This document shows positions 1 through 6,450 of a stretch of DNA of 8,651 nucleotides, in pieces. The position numbers and the translations under genes were made by a program. Numbering within the stretch: position 1 is the first letter of the stretch; every line of letters begins with the position of its first letter. Under the pieces are notes generated by a model that saw only the letters and a list, made by a program, of their open reading frames with translations, made no database searches and was not told where the DNA came from. The DNA is from Quisquiliibacterium sp. (lineage in GTDB: Bacteria; Pseudomonadota; Gammaproteobacteria; Burkholderiales; Burkholderiaceae_E): assembly GCA_023257915.1 (NCBI GenBank), contig JALRBB010000513.1, forward strand, positions 1-8,651, read 5' to 3'.

Positions 1-1
1 G

Positions 2-739
2 GGCGACATGAAGTCGAGCGAGTGGATCGCCGCCTACGAGCGCAGCAACGTGCTCGTCGGCCTGCAGTGCGGGCTGCGCGGCAAGGCGCAGATCGGCAAG
101 GGCATGTGGGCGATGCCCGACCTGATGGCTGCGATGCTCGAGCAAAAGATCGGCCATCCGCAGGCCGGTGCGAACTGTGCCTGGGTGCCTAGCCCGACTG
201 CGGCAACGCTGCACGCCACGCACTATCACCGGGTCGATGTGATCGAACGCCAGCGCGAAATTGCCAAGGGCGGCCATCGCGCAGAGCTCGACCATATCTT
301 GATGGTGCCGATCGCGCAGAGCCCGGACTGGTCGGACGCGCAGATCACTGCGGAGCTCGAGAACAACGCGCAGGGCATTCTGGGTTATGTGGTGCGCTGG
401 GTCGACCAGGGCGTCGGCTGCTCGAAGGTTCCGGACATCAACAATGTCGGACTGATGGAAGACCGCGCCACCTGCCGGATCTCGTCGCAGCACATCGCGA
501 ACTGGCTGCATCATGGCGTGGTCTCGGCCGATCGCGTGATGGAAGTGATGAAGCGGATGGCCGCGGTGGTCGACAAGCAAAACGCGGGCGATCCGCTGTA
601 CCGGCCGATGGCTCCGGGTTTCGGCGGTGTTGCGTTCAAGGCAGCCTGCGATCTGGTGTTCAAGGGTTGTGAGCAGCCGTCCGGCTACACCGAGCCGGTG
701 CTGCATGCGCGCAGGCTGGAGCTCAAGGCTGCGGGCTGA
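2..739 (+). CDS. glcB: Malate synthase G, C-terminal third (5' end outside window)
   Basis: Malate synthase G condenses glyoxylate with acetyl-CoA to malate in the glyoxylate/glycolate route; the enzyme is cytosolic, Mg2+-dependent and normally about 720 residues. Only about the last 245 residues are here. The frame is open from base 2 (G-D then M-K-S-S), and the ATG at 8 is an internal Met, not the start. Family landmarks, numbered from that Met: [11 protein letters not shown] at 31-40, [17 protein letters not shown] at 54-70, [10 protein letters not shown] at 135-144 with the conserved Cys138, and [18 protein letters not shown] at 149-166. Asp152 there matches the catalytic base of the E. 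coli enzyme (Asp631). The C-terminus [14 protein letters not shown] at 223-236 is the family's usual ending, so the 3' end is intact. It converges with the MFS gene. The identification is very secure. Confidence 0.97.
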   Translation, partial: GDMKSSEWIAAYERSNVLVGLQCGLRGKAQIGKGMWAMPDLMAAMLEQKIGHPQAGANCAWVPSPTAATLHATHYHRVDVIERQREIAKGGHRAELDHILMVPIAQSPDWSDAQITAELENNAQGILGYVVRWVDQGVGCSKVPDINNVGLMEDRATCRISSQHIANWLHHGVVSADRVMEVMKRMAAVVDKQNAGDPLYRPMAPGFGGVAFKAACDLVFKGCEQPSGYTEPVLHARRLELKAAG

Positions 740-749
740 TTCCGGCTGC

Positions 750-777
750 GACGGACCGGTGCATTAGCCGGTCCGTC
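750..777. terminator. Strong stem-loop between convergent genes, possible bidirectional terminator
   Basis: A perfect 10-bp inverted repeat (GACGGACCGG at 750-759, CCGGTCCGTC at 768-777) encloses an 8-base loop and lies 10 bases after the glcB stop codon. It sits between two convergent genes, where a shared terminator is expected. No clear U-tract follows on either side, so a classical rho-independent terminator is not proven; the hairpin could instead protect the mRNA 3' end. Confidence 0.5.
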
Positions 778-844
778 AGCGTCGGCGGTCTTGCTGGCTT
801 CGGGAGCCGTGCTGGCGCTGCTACAAAGTGATCGACGGGCATCA

Positions 845-899
845 GTGACCGGGTCAGGCGCGCGCGCTTGAGCCTGGTGGACCGGATGCCGCCGGTCAC
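845..899. repeat. Competing inverted repeats downstream of the MFS gene
   Basis: GTGACCGG at 845-852 and CCGGTCAC at 892-899 form a perfect 8-bp inverted repeat. Inside it a tighter hairpin is possible (GACCGG at 880-885 with CCGGTC at 892-897, loop 6), and TGACC-G-GGTCA at 846-856 is itself a palindrome. The stretch lies just beyond the stop of the minus-strand transporter gene, so it may end or stabilise that transcript. No T-run is present, so the role is uncertain. Confidence 0.35.
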
Positions 900-917
900 G
901 GGGCCGGAGATGCGGGT

Positions 918-2138
918 TCAGCTTGGGCTGCGGTTGCGAGCGGTCAACAGCATGGCCATCGTGCCTGCCAATGCGATCAGGAGCACCGACGATCCGAGCA
1001 GCACGCTTTCAAAGCCGATCGCTCCGACTAGTACCGAGCCGACCGCAACCCCGGTCGATTGGCCCGAAAACAATCCGACCGCGAAGGCGGCGATGCCGGT
1101 GCCGCGGGCATTGGGTGCCATTTGGGTCGCGTGCACCTGCAAGGTGTTGTGCATCATGAAGAAACCAAGACCGGCGAGCGCGCAGTAAAGGCTCTGGGCC
1201 GGCCACCAACTGCCGCCAATCAGCAGCATGCCGATTGCAAAACTGCTCGATCCGCCAATCAGCAGACCGCGCTCGCCGAGTTGCTGGATCAGCACCGAAG
1301 AGCTCAACGCGTAGATCATTCCGCCAACACCGAAGCCGGCGGCGGCCAGGCCGCATTGCCACAGGGGCATGTCGTAGTGCAGGTGCAGCCAGCTTGGAAC
1401 GTAGGCGAATGCACCATAGACCAGCATGCCTTCGATGAAGACCACGGTGAGCAGGACACGAGCCCAGGGCACCGCCAACACGCTGCCAAATTGTCTTGCG
1501 ATCACTCTGGGGGAAGGCACCGGGCCAGGCTCTGTGACGAGATCCTGCGGGGCATCCCGGGCATCACGGCGCGCGTCGAGAAACAACACCGCGGCAACGG
1601 CTGCCAGCACCACGGCCGGAAAGCCAAAGCTGAGTCGCCAGCCGATCGTGTCGGCAAGCACGCCACCGGCAACCTGGCCGAACACCACGCCGATCGTGGA
1701 ACCAGTCATCAGTTTGGCCAGGACGTTCTGGCGGTTTTGATACGGCACCGAATCGCCGATCCAGGCCAAGGACAGCGGGATCAGTGCGGCACAGGCGGCA
1801 CCGGTCAGGAATCGCAGCGTGATCAATTGCAACAAAGAGCCCGCAAACATGCAGGCCAGCGAGGCGATGGCCGCCGATACCGTCGCGTAGCGCACCCAGC
1901 GCAGCTTTCCGAAACGATCGCCCATCGGTCCGTGGATCAACTGGAACAGTCCATAGGCGATCGAGAACGAGGTGATCGTCTGGGCGACCTCACCCAGTGA
2001 TTCACCAAGTTCTGCCGATAGCTGCGGCAGCATCGGATCACAAAGCCGAACCGAGGCCTGGCTAGCGAATGCACCACAGGACAGGGTGATCAGGGTCCGG
2101 ATCTGCCGGGCGGTCAGGGTTGCAGGTGCATTCATCAT
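918..2138 (-). CDS. Major facilitator superfamily (MFS) transporter, DHA1-like
   Basis: This is a 406-residue inner-membrane carrier, the usual length for a 12-helix MFS proton-coupled transporter. Hydrophobic segments run throughout. MFS motif A is clear in the TM2-TM3 loop (GPMGDRFGKLR, residues 70-80), followed by the TM4 stretch RFLTGAACAALIPLSLAW (109-126). The TM5 stretch GVVFGQVAGG (150-159) resembles the drug:H+ antiporter motif C. A charged, proline-rich loop at 188-216 separates the two six-helix halves. Two Met codons open the frame (2138 and 2135) with no good SD sequence before either, so the exact start is ambiguous by one residue. It converges with glcB and shares strand but probably not transcript with the lyase operon upstream. 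Substrate cannot be read from sequence; uptake of the cluster's substrate or efflux of a toxic intermediate are both possible. Confidence 0.93.
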   Translation of the reverse strand: MMNAPATLTARQIRTLITLSCGAFASQASVRLCDPMLPQLSAELGESLGEVAQTITSFSIAYGLFQLIHGPMGDRFGKLRWVRYATVSAAIASLACMFAGSLLQLITLRFLTGAACAALIPLSLAWIGDSVPYQNRQNVLAKLMTGSTIGVVFGQVAGGVLADTIGWRLSFGFPAVVLAAVAAVLFLDARRDARDAPQDLVTEPGPVPSPRVIARQFGSVLAVPWARVLLTVVFIEGMLVYGAFAYVPSWLHLHYDMPLWQCGLAAAGFGVGGMIYALSSSVLIQQLGERGLLIGGSSSFAIGMLLIGGSWWPAQSLYCALAGLGFFMMHNTLQVHATQMAPNARGTGIAAFAVGLFSGQSTGVAVGSVLVGAIGFESVLLGSSVLLIALAGTMAMLLTARNRSPS

Positions 2139-2172
2139 CGACGGACGTGGAAATTGGGAGCAGTTCGATACT

Positions 2173-2196
2173 CAACGCGAAGTCTGTTCGACGTTG
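2173..2196 (-). repeat. Inverted repeat in the likely 5' leader of the MFS gene
   Basis: CAACGCGAA at 2173-2181 pairs with TTCG-A-CGTTG at 2187-2196 as a 9-bp stem with one bulged base (A2191) and a 5-base loop. It lies 35-58 bases upstream of the MFS start codon. If transcription starts further upstream, it would fold in the mRNA leader; otherwise it may be a protein-binding site. The function is inferred only from position. Confidence 0.4.
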
Positions 2197-2248
2197 GGCT
2201 GAGCATCGTCCATCGGTCTGATCACACGCAGCGTTGAACGCGACTTCC

Positions 2249-2267
2249 TAAACGCTTCGATCGTTTA
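2249..2267. promoter_or_regulatory. Candidate operator, 19-bp palindrome upstream of the MFS gene
   Basis: TAAACG and CGTTTA arms flank a 7-base centre (CTTCGAT), giving a perfect 6-7-6 palindrome inside the most AT-rich patch of the gene-free stretch. This size and symmetry are usual for operators of dimeric helix-turn-helix repressors such as the TetR family. It lies about 110 bases upstream of the MFS start. A second short palindrome (GCGTT-G-AACGC, 2231-2241) sits between it and the gene. No convincing -35/-10 pair was found beside it, and no regulator gene is in the window. Confidence 0.4.
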
Positions 2268-2396
2268 AATAATGGACTTGGTCCGGCGCGTTGTGAGCGG
2301 AGACACACGCAAGCTCGGCTTCGCTCAGGCGAATAAAACAAACCGTAGTCGGATTTATCGCCCATGAAATCATCCGGCAAATCGTCGGCCTTCAGG

Positions 2397-2425
2397 AAAA
2401 TTCGGCTCGGGGAGGGACACCCGAG
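2397..2425 (-). terminator. Putative rho-independent terminator of the DapA/DUF1445 operon
   Basis: Read on the minus strand, CTCGGG (2425-2420), an 8-base loop and CCCGAG (2411-2406) form a 6-bp GC stem, followed by CCGAATTTT ending at 2397. It starts about 25 bases after the DUF1445 stop codon. Stem plus short T-tract fits an intrinsic terminator, although the stem is short and three bases separate it from the A/T run. Confidence 0.5.
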
Positions 2426-2449
2426 GTATTGCTCGCATCCAATGCCCCC

Positions 2450-3253
2450 TCAGAACGTCGACAGTGCGCTGTTACGCACATCGGTGACCAGCATGCAGCC
2501 GGGCGCATGCGTGATCACCAGCGGCACGCCGGCTGCCGCGATTGCTGCCTGTGGTGTGACGCCGCAGGCCCAGAACACCGGCATCTCGTCGTCGCGGATG
2601 CTGACCGCATCGCCGTAGTCGGGTTTGCTGATGTCGGCGATGCCGATCTGCGACGGATCGCCCAGATGAACCGGTGCTCCATGCACCGCCGGGAACCGTG
2701 ATGTGATCTGGATCGCGCGGATCGCATCGGCTGCATTGAACGGACGCATCGACACCACCAGCGGACCGCTGAAGCGCCCGGCCGATGCTGCCGGCACCGA
2801 GGTGCGGTACATCGGCACATTGCAGCCTTCAGTCTGGTGACGCAATTCCAGTCCGGCTTCGATCAGCGCCTCTTCGAACGAGAATGAGCAACCGAGCGCA
2901 AATGCGACGAAATCATCACGCCAGAGTGATTCGATCTGCGTTGGCTCGTCGACCAGTTTGCCCTCGACCCAGACCCGGTAGCGCGGCAAGTCAACGCGCA
3001 GGTCGATGTTGCCGGCCAGCGTCGGCAACGCCGGGCTGCCGCGCTCGGAGATGCCAAGCACCGGACAGGGCTTCGGGTTTGCCTGGCAGAAGCGATGAAA
3101 CTCGGAGGCAAACTCCGCCGGCAGAATCACCAGATTGGCTTGCACGTAACCCCGGGCCATGCCCGCAGTCGGCCCACTGTAGCCGGCACGAATCTGAGCG
3201 CGTGCCCCGATGCCGTCGTCGGTGGCGGCGGTGTCGAATCCCGGTGCGTTCAT
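2450..3253 (-). CDS. DUF1445/UPF0317 putative hydro-lyase (D-glutamate cyclase-like)
   Basis: The 267-residue product matches the DUF1445 family at its usual length. Members are annotated as putative hydro-lyases, and the mammalian D-glutamate cyclase contains a domain of this family. Recognisable blocks are the N-terminal [11 protein letters not shown] (35-45), [14 protein letters not shown] (121-134), the N-V-P-M-Y-R-T block (145-151), [10 protein letters not shown] (196-205), [12 protein letters not shown] (226-237) and [12 protein letters not shown] (247-258). No signal peptide or membrane segment is seen, so it is cytosolic. The ATG at 3253-3251 overlaps the TGA of the DapA-like gene (ATGA), which indicates translational coupling; its own SD is weak. 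The reaction here is unknown: lactam/lactone hydration or dehydration of a small acid made by its partner is plausible. Family assignment is secure, function is not. Confidence 0.92.
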   Translation of the reverse strand: MNAPGFDTAATDDGIGARAQIRAGYSGPTAGMARGYVQANLVILPAEFASEFHRFCQANPKPCPVLGISERGSPALPTLAGNIDLRVDLPRYRVWVEGKLVDEPTQIESLWRDDFVAFALGCSFSFEEALIEAGLELRHQTEGCNVPMYRTSVPAASAGRFSGPLVVSMRPFNAADAIRAIQITSRFPAVHGAPVHLGDPSQIGIADISKPDYGDAVSIRDDEMPVFWACGVTPQAAIAAAGVPLVITHAPGCMLVTDVRNSALSTF

Positions 3254-4179
3254 AGCAACCCCGCCGCGATCAGTGCCTGGCGAATCCGTTCGATCTCTGC
3301 TGCCGGAATCTTGACCAGCGGCGGGCGCACCACCGCCCGCGGCAGCTTGCCGAGCAGCACCAGCGCCTCCTTCATCCGGTTGTGCATGTCGACCCAGGGT
3401 TCTGCGTAGAACACCTCGGCGGTCGGCATGATCCGGTCGTGCAGCGCGCGGGCGGCTGCCAGATCGTTGGCCTGAACCGCCTCGAACAAACGGGCCTGCA
3501 GTTCGGCGATTACCGAGCCGCTGCCCGACAGCAGTCCGTTGCAACCGAGGACCAGGGAACTGAACAGCCAGGCGCTGTGCGTGGTCAGCACGTTCACAGG
3601 GCGGGGGCGTGACTGCAGCCGACGGATCTGACGATCGTGCAGCTGCGGATTCGCGCTCCAGTCCTTGATCGCACGCACCGTCGGTACCTCGTCGCAGATG
3701 CGCTCGAGCGTGGCCATCGGGTAGCCCTGGCCACCGGACGGCGGGTACTGGAAAATGATCAGCGGCAGATCGGTGGCGTCGGCAATGCGCTTGATGTGCT
3801 CGACCGCCATTTCCGGACGCTGACCGAAGGTGTAGATGCCGGACGGGAACACCAGCAGCGCTGATGCGCCGCCTTCGGTGGCCATCCTGGCAATGCGCTG
3901 GCCTTCCAGGCTGCCTTCGCAATAGACGCCGGCGACCACCGGAGTGGTGTCACCGATCTCGTCCATCGTGATCTCGAGCACCCGGCGCTGCTCGTCCAGC
4001 GTGCAGGAGGCAACCTCGGATGAATGGGCGTTCGTGGTGATCGCGGCGAGGCCCCTGACCGAGGTGACGTCGCGCAGATGCGCGCGATACGAGGCTTCGT
4101 CGATCGACAGGTCGTCATGGAAGGGCAGCAGCACCGCCGGGATGACGCCATGGGGAACGAAATCCTTGAATCTGGGCAT
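3250..4179 (-). CDS. DapA/N-acetylneuraminate lyase-family Schiff-base aldolase or dehydratase
   Basis: The 309-residue protein is a class I (beta/alpha)8 barrel enzyme of the dihydrodipicolinate synthase family, at the usual length. The Schiff-base lysine is Lys172 in VRAIKDWS (169-175), and the partner tyrosine is Tyr145 in [14 protein letters not shown] (141-154). The classic GTTGE pyruvate-carboxylate loop is replaced by TTNAHSSEV (48-56), so this is not a lysine-pathway DapA; it belongs to a divergent catabolic subgroup acting on another 2-oxo acid or deoxy-sugar acid. I chose ATG 4179 because TGGAG (4192-4188) sits 8 bases before it. An upstream in-frame ATG at 4233 lies inside the divergent promoter region and lacks this support. 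It is first in a two-gene operon with the DUF1445 gene and faces the plus operon head-to-head. Confidence 0.93.
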   Translation of the reverse strand: MPRFKDFVPHGVIPAVLLPFHDDLSIDEASYRAHLRDVTSVRGLAAITTNAHSSEVASCTLDEQRRVLEITMDEIGDTTPVVAGVYCEGSLEGQRIARMATEGGASALLVFPSGIYTFGQRPEMAVEHIKRIADATDLPLIIFQYPPSGGQGYPMATLERICDEVPTVRAIKDWSANPQLHDRQIRRLQSRPRPVNVLTTHSAWLFSSLVLGCNGLLSGSGSVIAELQARLFEAVQANDLAAARALHDRIMPTAEVFYAEPWVDMHNRMKEALVLLGKLPRAVVRPPLVKIPAAEIERIRQALIAAGLL

Positions 4180-4187
4180 GTCAGGCA

Positions 4188-4192
4188 CTCCA
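4188..4192 (-). promoter_or_regulatory. Ribosome binding site fixing the DapA-like start
   Basis: Minus-strand TGGAG lies 8 bases before the ATG at 4179. It supports this start over the longer in-frame ATG at 4233, and it gives an N-terminus ([15 protein letters not shown]) like other family members. Confidence 0.75.
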
Positions 4193-4226
4193 GGAATCGG
4201 CTGGTTCGCACAGTGAGCAGGCGAGT

Positions 4227-4256
4227 TTGACACAGCCGTTTGCCTCGGACCAAACT
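4227..4256 (+). promoter_or_regulatory. Candidate sigma70-type promoter for the plus operon
   Basis: A perfect TTGACA -35 box at 4227-4232 is followed after 18 bases by a poor -10 candidate (CAAACT, 4251-4256). The start would fall near 4263, leaving a leader of roughly 40 bases before the first gene. A consensus -35 with a weak -10 overlapped by a palindrome suggests a regulated promoter, but this is inference. Confidence 0.4.
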
Positions 4257-4267
4257 GCGCCGTTTGG
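4238..4267. promoter_or_regulatory. Candidate operator: three GTTTG half-sites in the divergent promoter region
   Basis: CCAAAC (4250-4255) and GTTTGG (4262-4267) form a perfect inverted repeat around a 6-base centre. A further GTTTG at 4238-4242 is inverted relative to the same CCAAAC with an 8-base gap, and GCCGTTTG occurs twice (4235-4242 and 4259-4266). The array overlaps the expected -10 and start of the plus operon promoter and lies between two divergent operons, which is where a shared repressor or activator would bind. Confidence 0.45.
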
Positions 4268-4304
4268 CGCCGACCGTGGCCCGCACCAACCAGGAGAACG
4301 CAAG

Positions 4305-4697
4305 ATGTCCGACGAAATGAACAAGGCGCTTTATGAGAAAGGGCTCGCGATCCGTCGCGAGGTGCTCGGAGCCGAGTATGTCGACAACTCGATCAAGAAC
4401 GCCACCGATTTCAACCGCAAGTTCCAGGAGATGGTCACCGAGTACTGCTGGGGAGCGGTCTGGGGACGTGAGGAACTCACCCGGCGCGAGCGCAGCATGA
4501 TCAACCTGGCGATGCTGACCGCTCTGGGCCGTACGCATGAGGTTGAACTGCACGTGAAAGGTGCCTTGAACAACGGCCTGAGTGAGCAGGAGATCGCCGA
4601 GGTTCTTCTGCAGACGATGATCTACTGCGGTGTTCCGGCAGCGCTCGACAGCTTCCGTGCAGCCAAAAAAGCGATTGCAGAACATGGCGGCAAGTAA
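4305..4697 (+). CDS. Carboxymuconolactone decarboxylase family protein, PcaC-like
   Basis: The 130-residue product has the length of a free-standing 4-carboxymuconolactone decarboxylase (PcaC). In the beta-ketoadipate pathway PcaC decarboxylates 4-carboxymuconolactone to 3-oxoadipate enol-lactone. Similarity to PcaC spans the whole chain: YEKGLAIRREVLG (10-22), TDFNRKFQEMVTEYCWGAVW (34-53), RSMINLAMLTALGR (63-76), ELHVKGALNNGLSEQEI (81-97) and EVLLQTMIYCGVPAA (99-113). There is no CxxC pair (only isolated Cys48 and Cys108), so it is not an AhpD-type peroxidase. ATG 4305 is chosen because AGGAG (4292-4296) precedes it by 8 bases. It is the first gene of the plus operon and overlaps the next by 14 bases. 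No pcaGH, pcaB or pcaD neighbour is visible, so the true substrate may be a related lactone. Confidence 0.92.
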   Translation: MSDEMNKALYEKGLAIRREVLGAEYVDNSIKNATDFNRKFQEMVTEYCWGAVWGREELTRRERSMINLAMLTALGRTHEVELHVKGALNNGLSEQEIAEVLLQTMIYCGVPAALDSFRAAKKAIAEHGGK

Positions 4698-5628
4698 GGC
4701 ATTGACGCCTCCGGCCAGGCTTGGCGTGGTCGGTCTGGGCCTGATGGGCGTGCCGATGGCGCGTAACCTGCTCAAGGCCGGCTATGCGCTCGCGGTGTAT
4801 GACGTCAACGCGAAGGCGGTCGCCGATTTCGTCGCCGAGAACCCGCAGGTGCAGGCCTGCGCTGCGTTGAGCGAGCTGGCTCGGGCATGCGACGCGGTCA
4901 TCACGATGCTGCCCAACGGCAAGATCGTGCGCAGCGTCGTGCTCGATGGTGCCGACAATCTCGCATCCGGCCTGGCCGCCGGCAAGATCGTCATCGACAT
5001 GAGCTCGTCTTCGCCGGTCGGTACCCGCGAGCTCGGCGAGCAGCTCGCCGCGCGCGGGCTGGCGATGATCGATGCGCCGGTGTCGGGTGGAGTCAAGCGT
5101 GCGATCGACGGCACGCTGGCGATCATGATTGGCGGCGAGCCTGAGTGGATCGAGCGTTGCGAGCCGGTGCTCAAGGCGATGGGCAAGGAGCTGTTTCGCA
5201 CCGGCGGATTGGGTAGCGCGCATGCGATGAAGGCACTGAACAACTTCGTGTCGGCCGCGGGCTTTGCCGCGGCGGCTGAGGCGGTACTGGCCGGGGCGCG
5301 CTTCGGGCTGGATCCGGCCACCGTGGTGTCGGTACTCAATGCGTCCACCGGCAAGAACAATTCCACCGAAAACAAGTTTCCGCAGCAGGTGCTCACGCGC
5401 AAGTTCGGCGCCGGCTTCAGCCTGGGCCTGATGGTCAAGGACCTGCGCACAGCGCTCGAGGTTGCGCAAGCCACCGGCATGCCGGCACCGATCGCCGAGG
5501 CAACGGTGCGCGAATGGGCGGCCTCCGAGGAACTGCTCGGTCCGGGGGCCGACCATACCGCAATGGTTCAGTATGTCGAACACCTGGCCGGCAGCACGAT
5601 TGCTGACGGACGGGTTCAAGGAGACTGA
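4684..5628 (+). CDS. NAD(P)-dependent 3-hydroxyisobutyrate/beta-hydroxyacid dehydrogenase family oxidoreductase
   Basis: The 314-residue protein belongs to the beta-hydroxyacid dehydrogenase family, which oxidises short hydroxy acids or reduces the matching semialdehydes. The Rossmann dinucleotide loop is GLGLMG (17-22), followed by Asp40 at the end of strand 2. The substrate-binding motif is DAPVSGGVKRAIDGTL (130-145); an Arg occupies the position that is usually Gly in SGGxxGA. The catalytic Lys183 lies in MKALNN (182-187), and the KDL motif is at 252-254. ATG 4684 overlaps the PcaC-like gene by 14 bases; no other Met lies before the Rossmann fold except further upstream inside that gene. 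The SD before it is weak, so coupling is likely. Tartronate-semialdehyde reductase is an alternative within the same family; substrate is unknown. Confidence 0.92.
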   Translation: MAASKALTPPARLGVVGLGLMGVPMARNLLKAGYALAVYDVNAKAVADFVAENPQVQACAALSELARACDAVITMLPNGKIVRSVVLDGADNLASGLAAGKIVIDMSSSSPVGTRELGEQLAARGLAMIDAPVSGGVKRAIDGTLAIMIGGEPEWIERCEPVLKAMGKELFRTGGLGSAHAMKALNNFVSAAGFAAAAEAVLAGARFGLDPATVVSVLNASTGKNNSTENKFPQQVLTRKFGAGFSLGLMVKDLRTALEVAQATGMPAPIAEATVREWAASEELLGPGADHTAMVQYVEHLAGSTIADGRVQGD

Positions 5629-5629
5629 C

Positions 5630-6421
5630 ATGAAACCCTATGAGATCTACGCGATCCGCTACGCGACCGTCGCGCGGCGCGCGCATGAGAACTTCATCGG
5701 AGGCGATCCGCACGAGACCAGCGCGACCATGGACTACTTCGTCTGGCTGGTGCGCAACGACGAGCATCAGTTCGTCGTCGACACCGGTTTCGGGCCGGAG
5801 GCCGCGCGCCGGCGCAAGCGTGATTTTCTGCGCCCACCCACCGAAGGGCTGGCGATGCTCGGCGTGGATGCTGCGCAGGTCAAGGACGTGATCCTGACGC
5901 ACATGCACTATGACCACGTCGGCAACTTCGACAAGTTCCCGAACGCTCGCTTTCATCTGCAGGACCAGGAGATGTCGTTCGCAACCGGGCGTTACATGTG
6001 CTGCGGTCCGTTCTCGCACGCCTACGAAGTCGATGAGGTGGTTGGCATGGTGCGCCGGGTGTATGCGGGGCGCGTCGAGTTCCACGATGGTGATGCCGAG
6101 ATTGCCCCCGGCCTGTCCCTGCATCACATCGGTGGCCACACGATGGGCTTGCAGGCGGTGCGGGTCTGGACCAGTCTGGGCTGGATGGTGCTGGCCTCGG
6201 ACGCCAGCCACTATTACGCGAACATGCTCGAAGGCCGTCCGTTTCCGATCGTCATCGACGTTGCGAAGATGGTCGACGGCTGGAAAAAGCTCCACAAGCT
6301 CGCGTCGGCGCCGCAATACGTGATTCCCGGACACGACCCGCTGGTCATGCAACGCTACAAGGCGCCGGATCCGTCGATGCAGGGCATCATCGTGCGCCTG
6401 GATGCCGAACCGGCGCTTTGA
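5630..6421 (+). CDS. Metallo-beta-lactamase-fold hydrolase, N-acyl-homoserine lactonase/pyridoxolactonase-like
   Basis: The 263-residue cytosolic protein carries a complete dinuclear metal site: H91-x-H93-x-D95-H96 in LTHMHYDHVGNF (89-100), His170 in IGGHTMG (167-173), Asp191 in ASDASHYY (189-196) and His235 in IPGHDP (232-237). The early strand VVDTGFG (49-55) is also typical. Relatives with this layout hydrolyse lactones such as acyl-homoserine lactones or 4-pyridoxolactone. ATG 5630 follows AAGGAG (5618-5623) by 6 bases, and only one base separates it from the preceding stop codon, so it is co-transcribed. Next to a PcaC-like decarboxylase and CoA-pathway enzymes, a catabolic lactonase is more likely than quorum quenching. 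The lactone itself cannot be named. Confidence 0.92.
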   Translation: MKPYEIYAIRYATVARRAHENFIGGDPHETSATMDYFVWLVRNDEHQFVVDTGFGPEAARRRKRDFLRPPTEGLAMLGVDAAQVKDVILTHMHYDHVGNFDKFPNARFHLQDQEMSFATGRYMCCGPFSHAYEVDEVVGMVRRVYAGRVEFHDGDAEIAPGLSLHHIGGHTMGLQAVRVWTSLGWMVLASDASHYYANMLEGRPFPIVIDVAKMVDGWKKLHKLASAPQYVIPGHDPLVMQRYKAPDPSMQGIIVRLDAEPAL

Positions 6422-6437
6422 TCGCCGGTCACACCGT

Positions 6438-6444
6438 TAAGGAG
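6438..6444 (+). promoter_or_regulatory. Strong ribosome binding site fixing a TTG start
   Basis: TAAGGAG lies 6 bases before TTG at 6451. No ATG or GTG is available near the beginning of the crotonase fold, and this TTG yields an N-terminus (A-F-E-T-I-L-Y-E-E) that aligns with BadI/MenB starts. An earlier in-frame TTG at 6418 overlaps the previous stop and lacks an SD. Confidence 0.8.
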
Positions 6445-6450
6445 ATTGCT

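Larger units (their letters stand above)
2139..2449. other. Gene-free stretch between MFS gene and DUF1445 gene
   Basis: No credible coding sequence occupies these 311 bases. What is visible is a leader hairpin (2173-2196), a short palindrome (2231-2241), the 19-bp palindrome (2249-2267), a small 5-bp hairpin TTCGC-tcag-GCGAA (2320-2333) beside an A/T-rich run, and a terminator-like hairpin with a T-tract on the minus strand (2397-2425). It most likely combines the terminator of the upstream minus operon with the promoter/operator region of the transporter. Confidence 0.6.

Noticed and set aside
1059..2000. A 313-codon plus-strand frame opposite the MFS gene
   Set aside because: It is antisense to a clear transporter; the translation is Gln/His/Arg/Gly-rich low-complexity sequence with no family resemblance.
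3254..3922. N-terminal extension of the DUF1445 frame back to 3922
   Set aside because: This part lies over the DapA-like gene in another frame. The family homology begins just after the ATG at 3253, which forms the coupled ATGA overlap.
4227..4304. Longer N-terminus for the PcaC-like protein from ATG 4227
   Set aside because: That ATG falls within the TTGACA box region, lacks an SD and adds residues with no family similarity. ATG 4305 has AGGAG at the right distance.
5630..6421. Quorum-quenching acyl-homoserine lactonase
   Set aside because: The metal site only identifies the broad fold; its place in a catabolic operon with no quorum-sensing genes favours a metabolic lactone.
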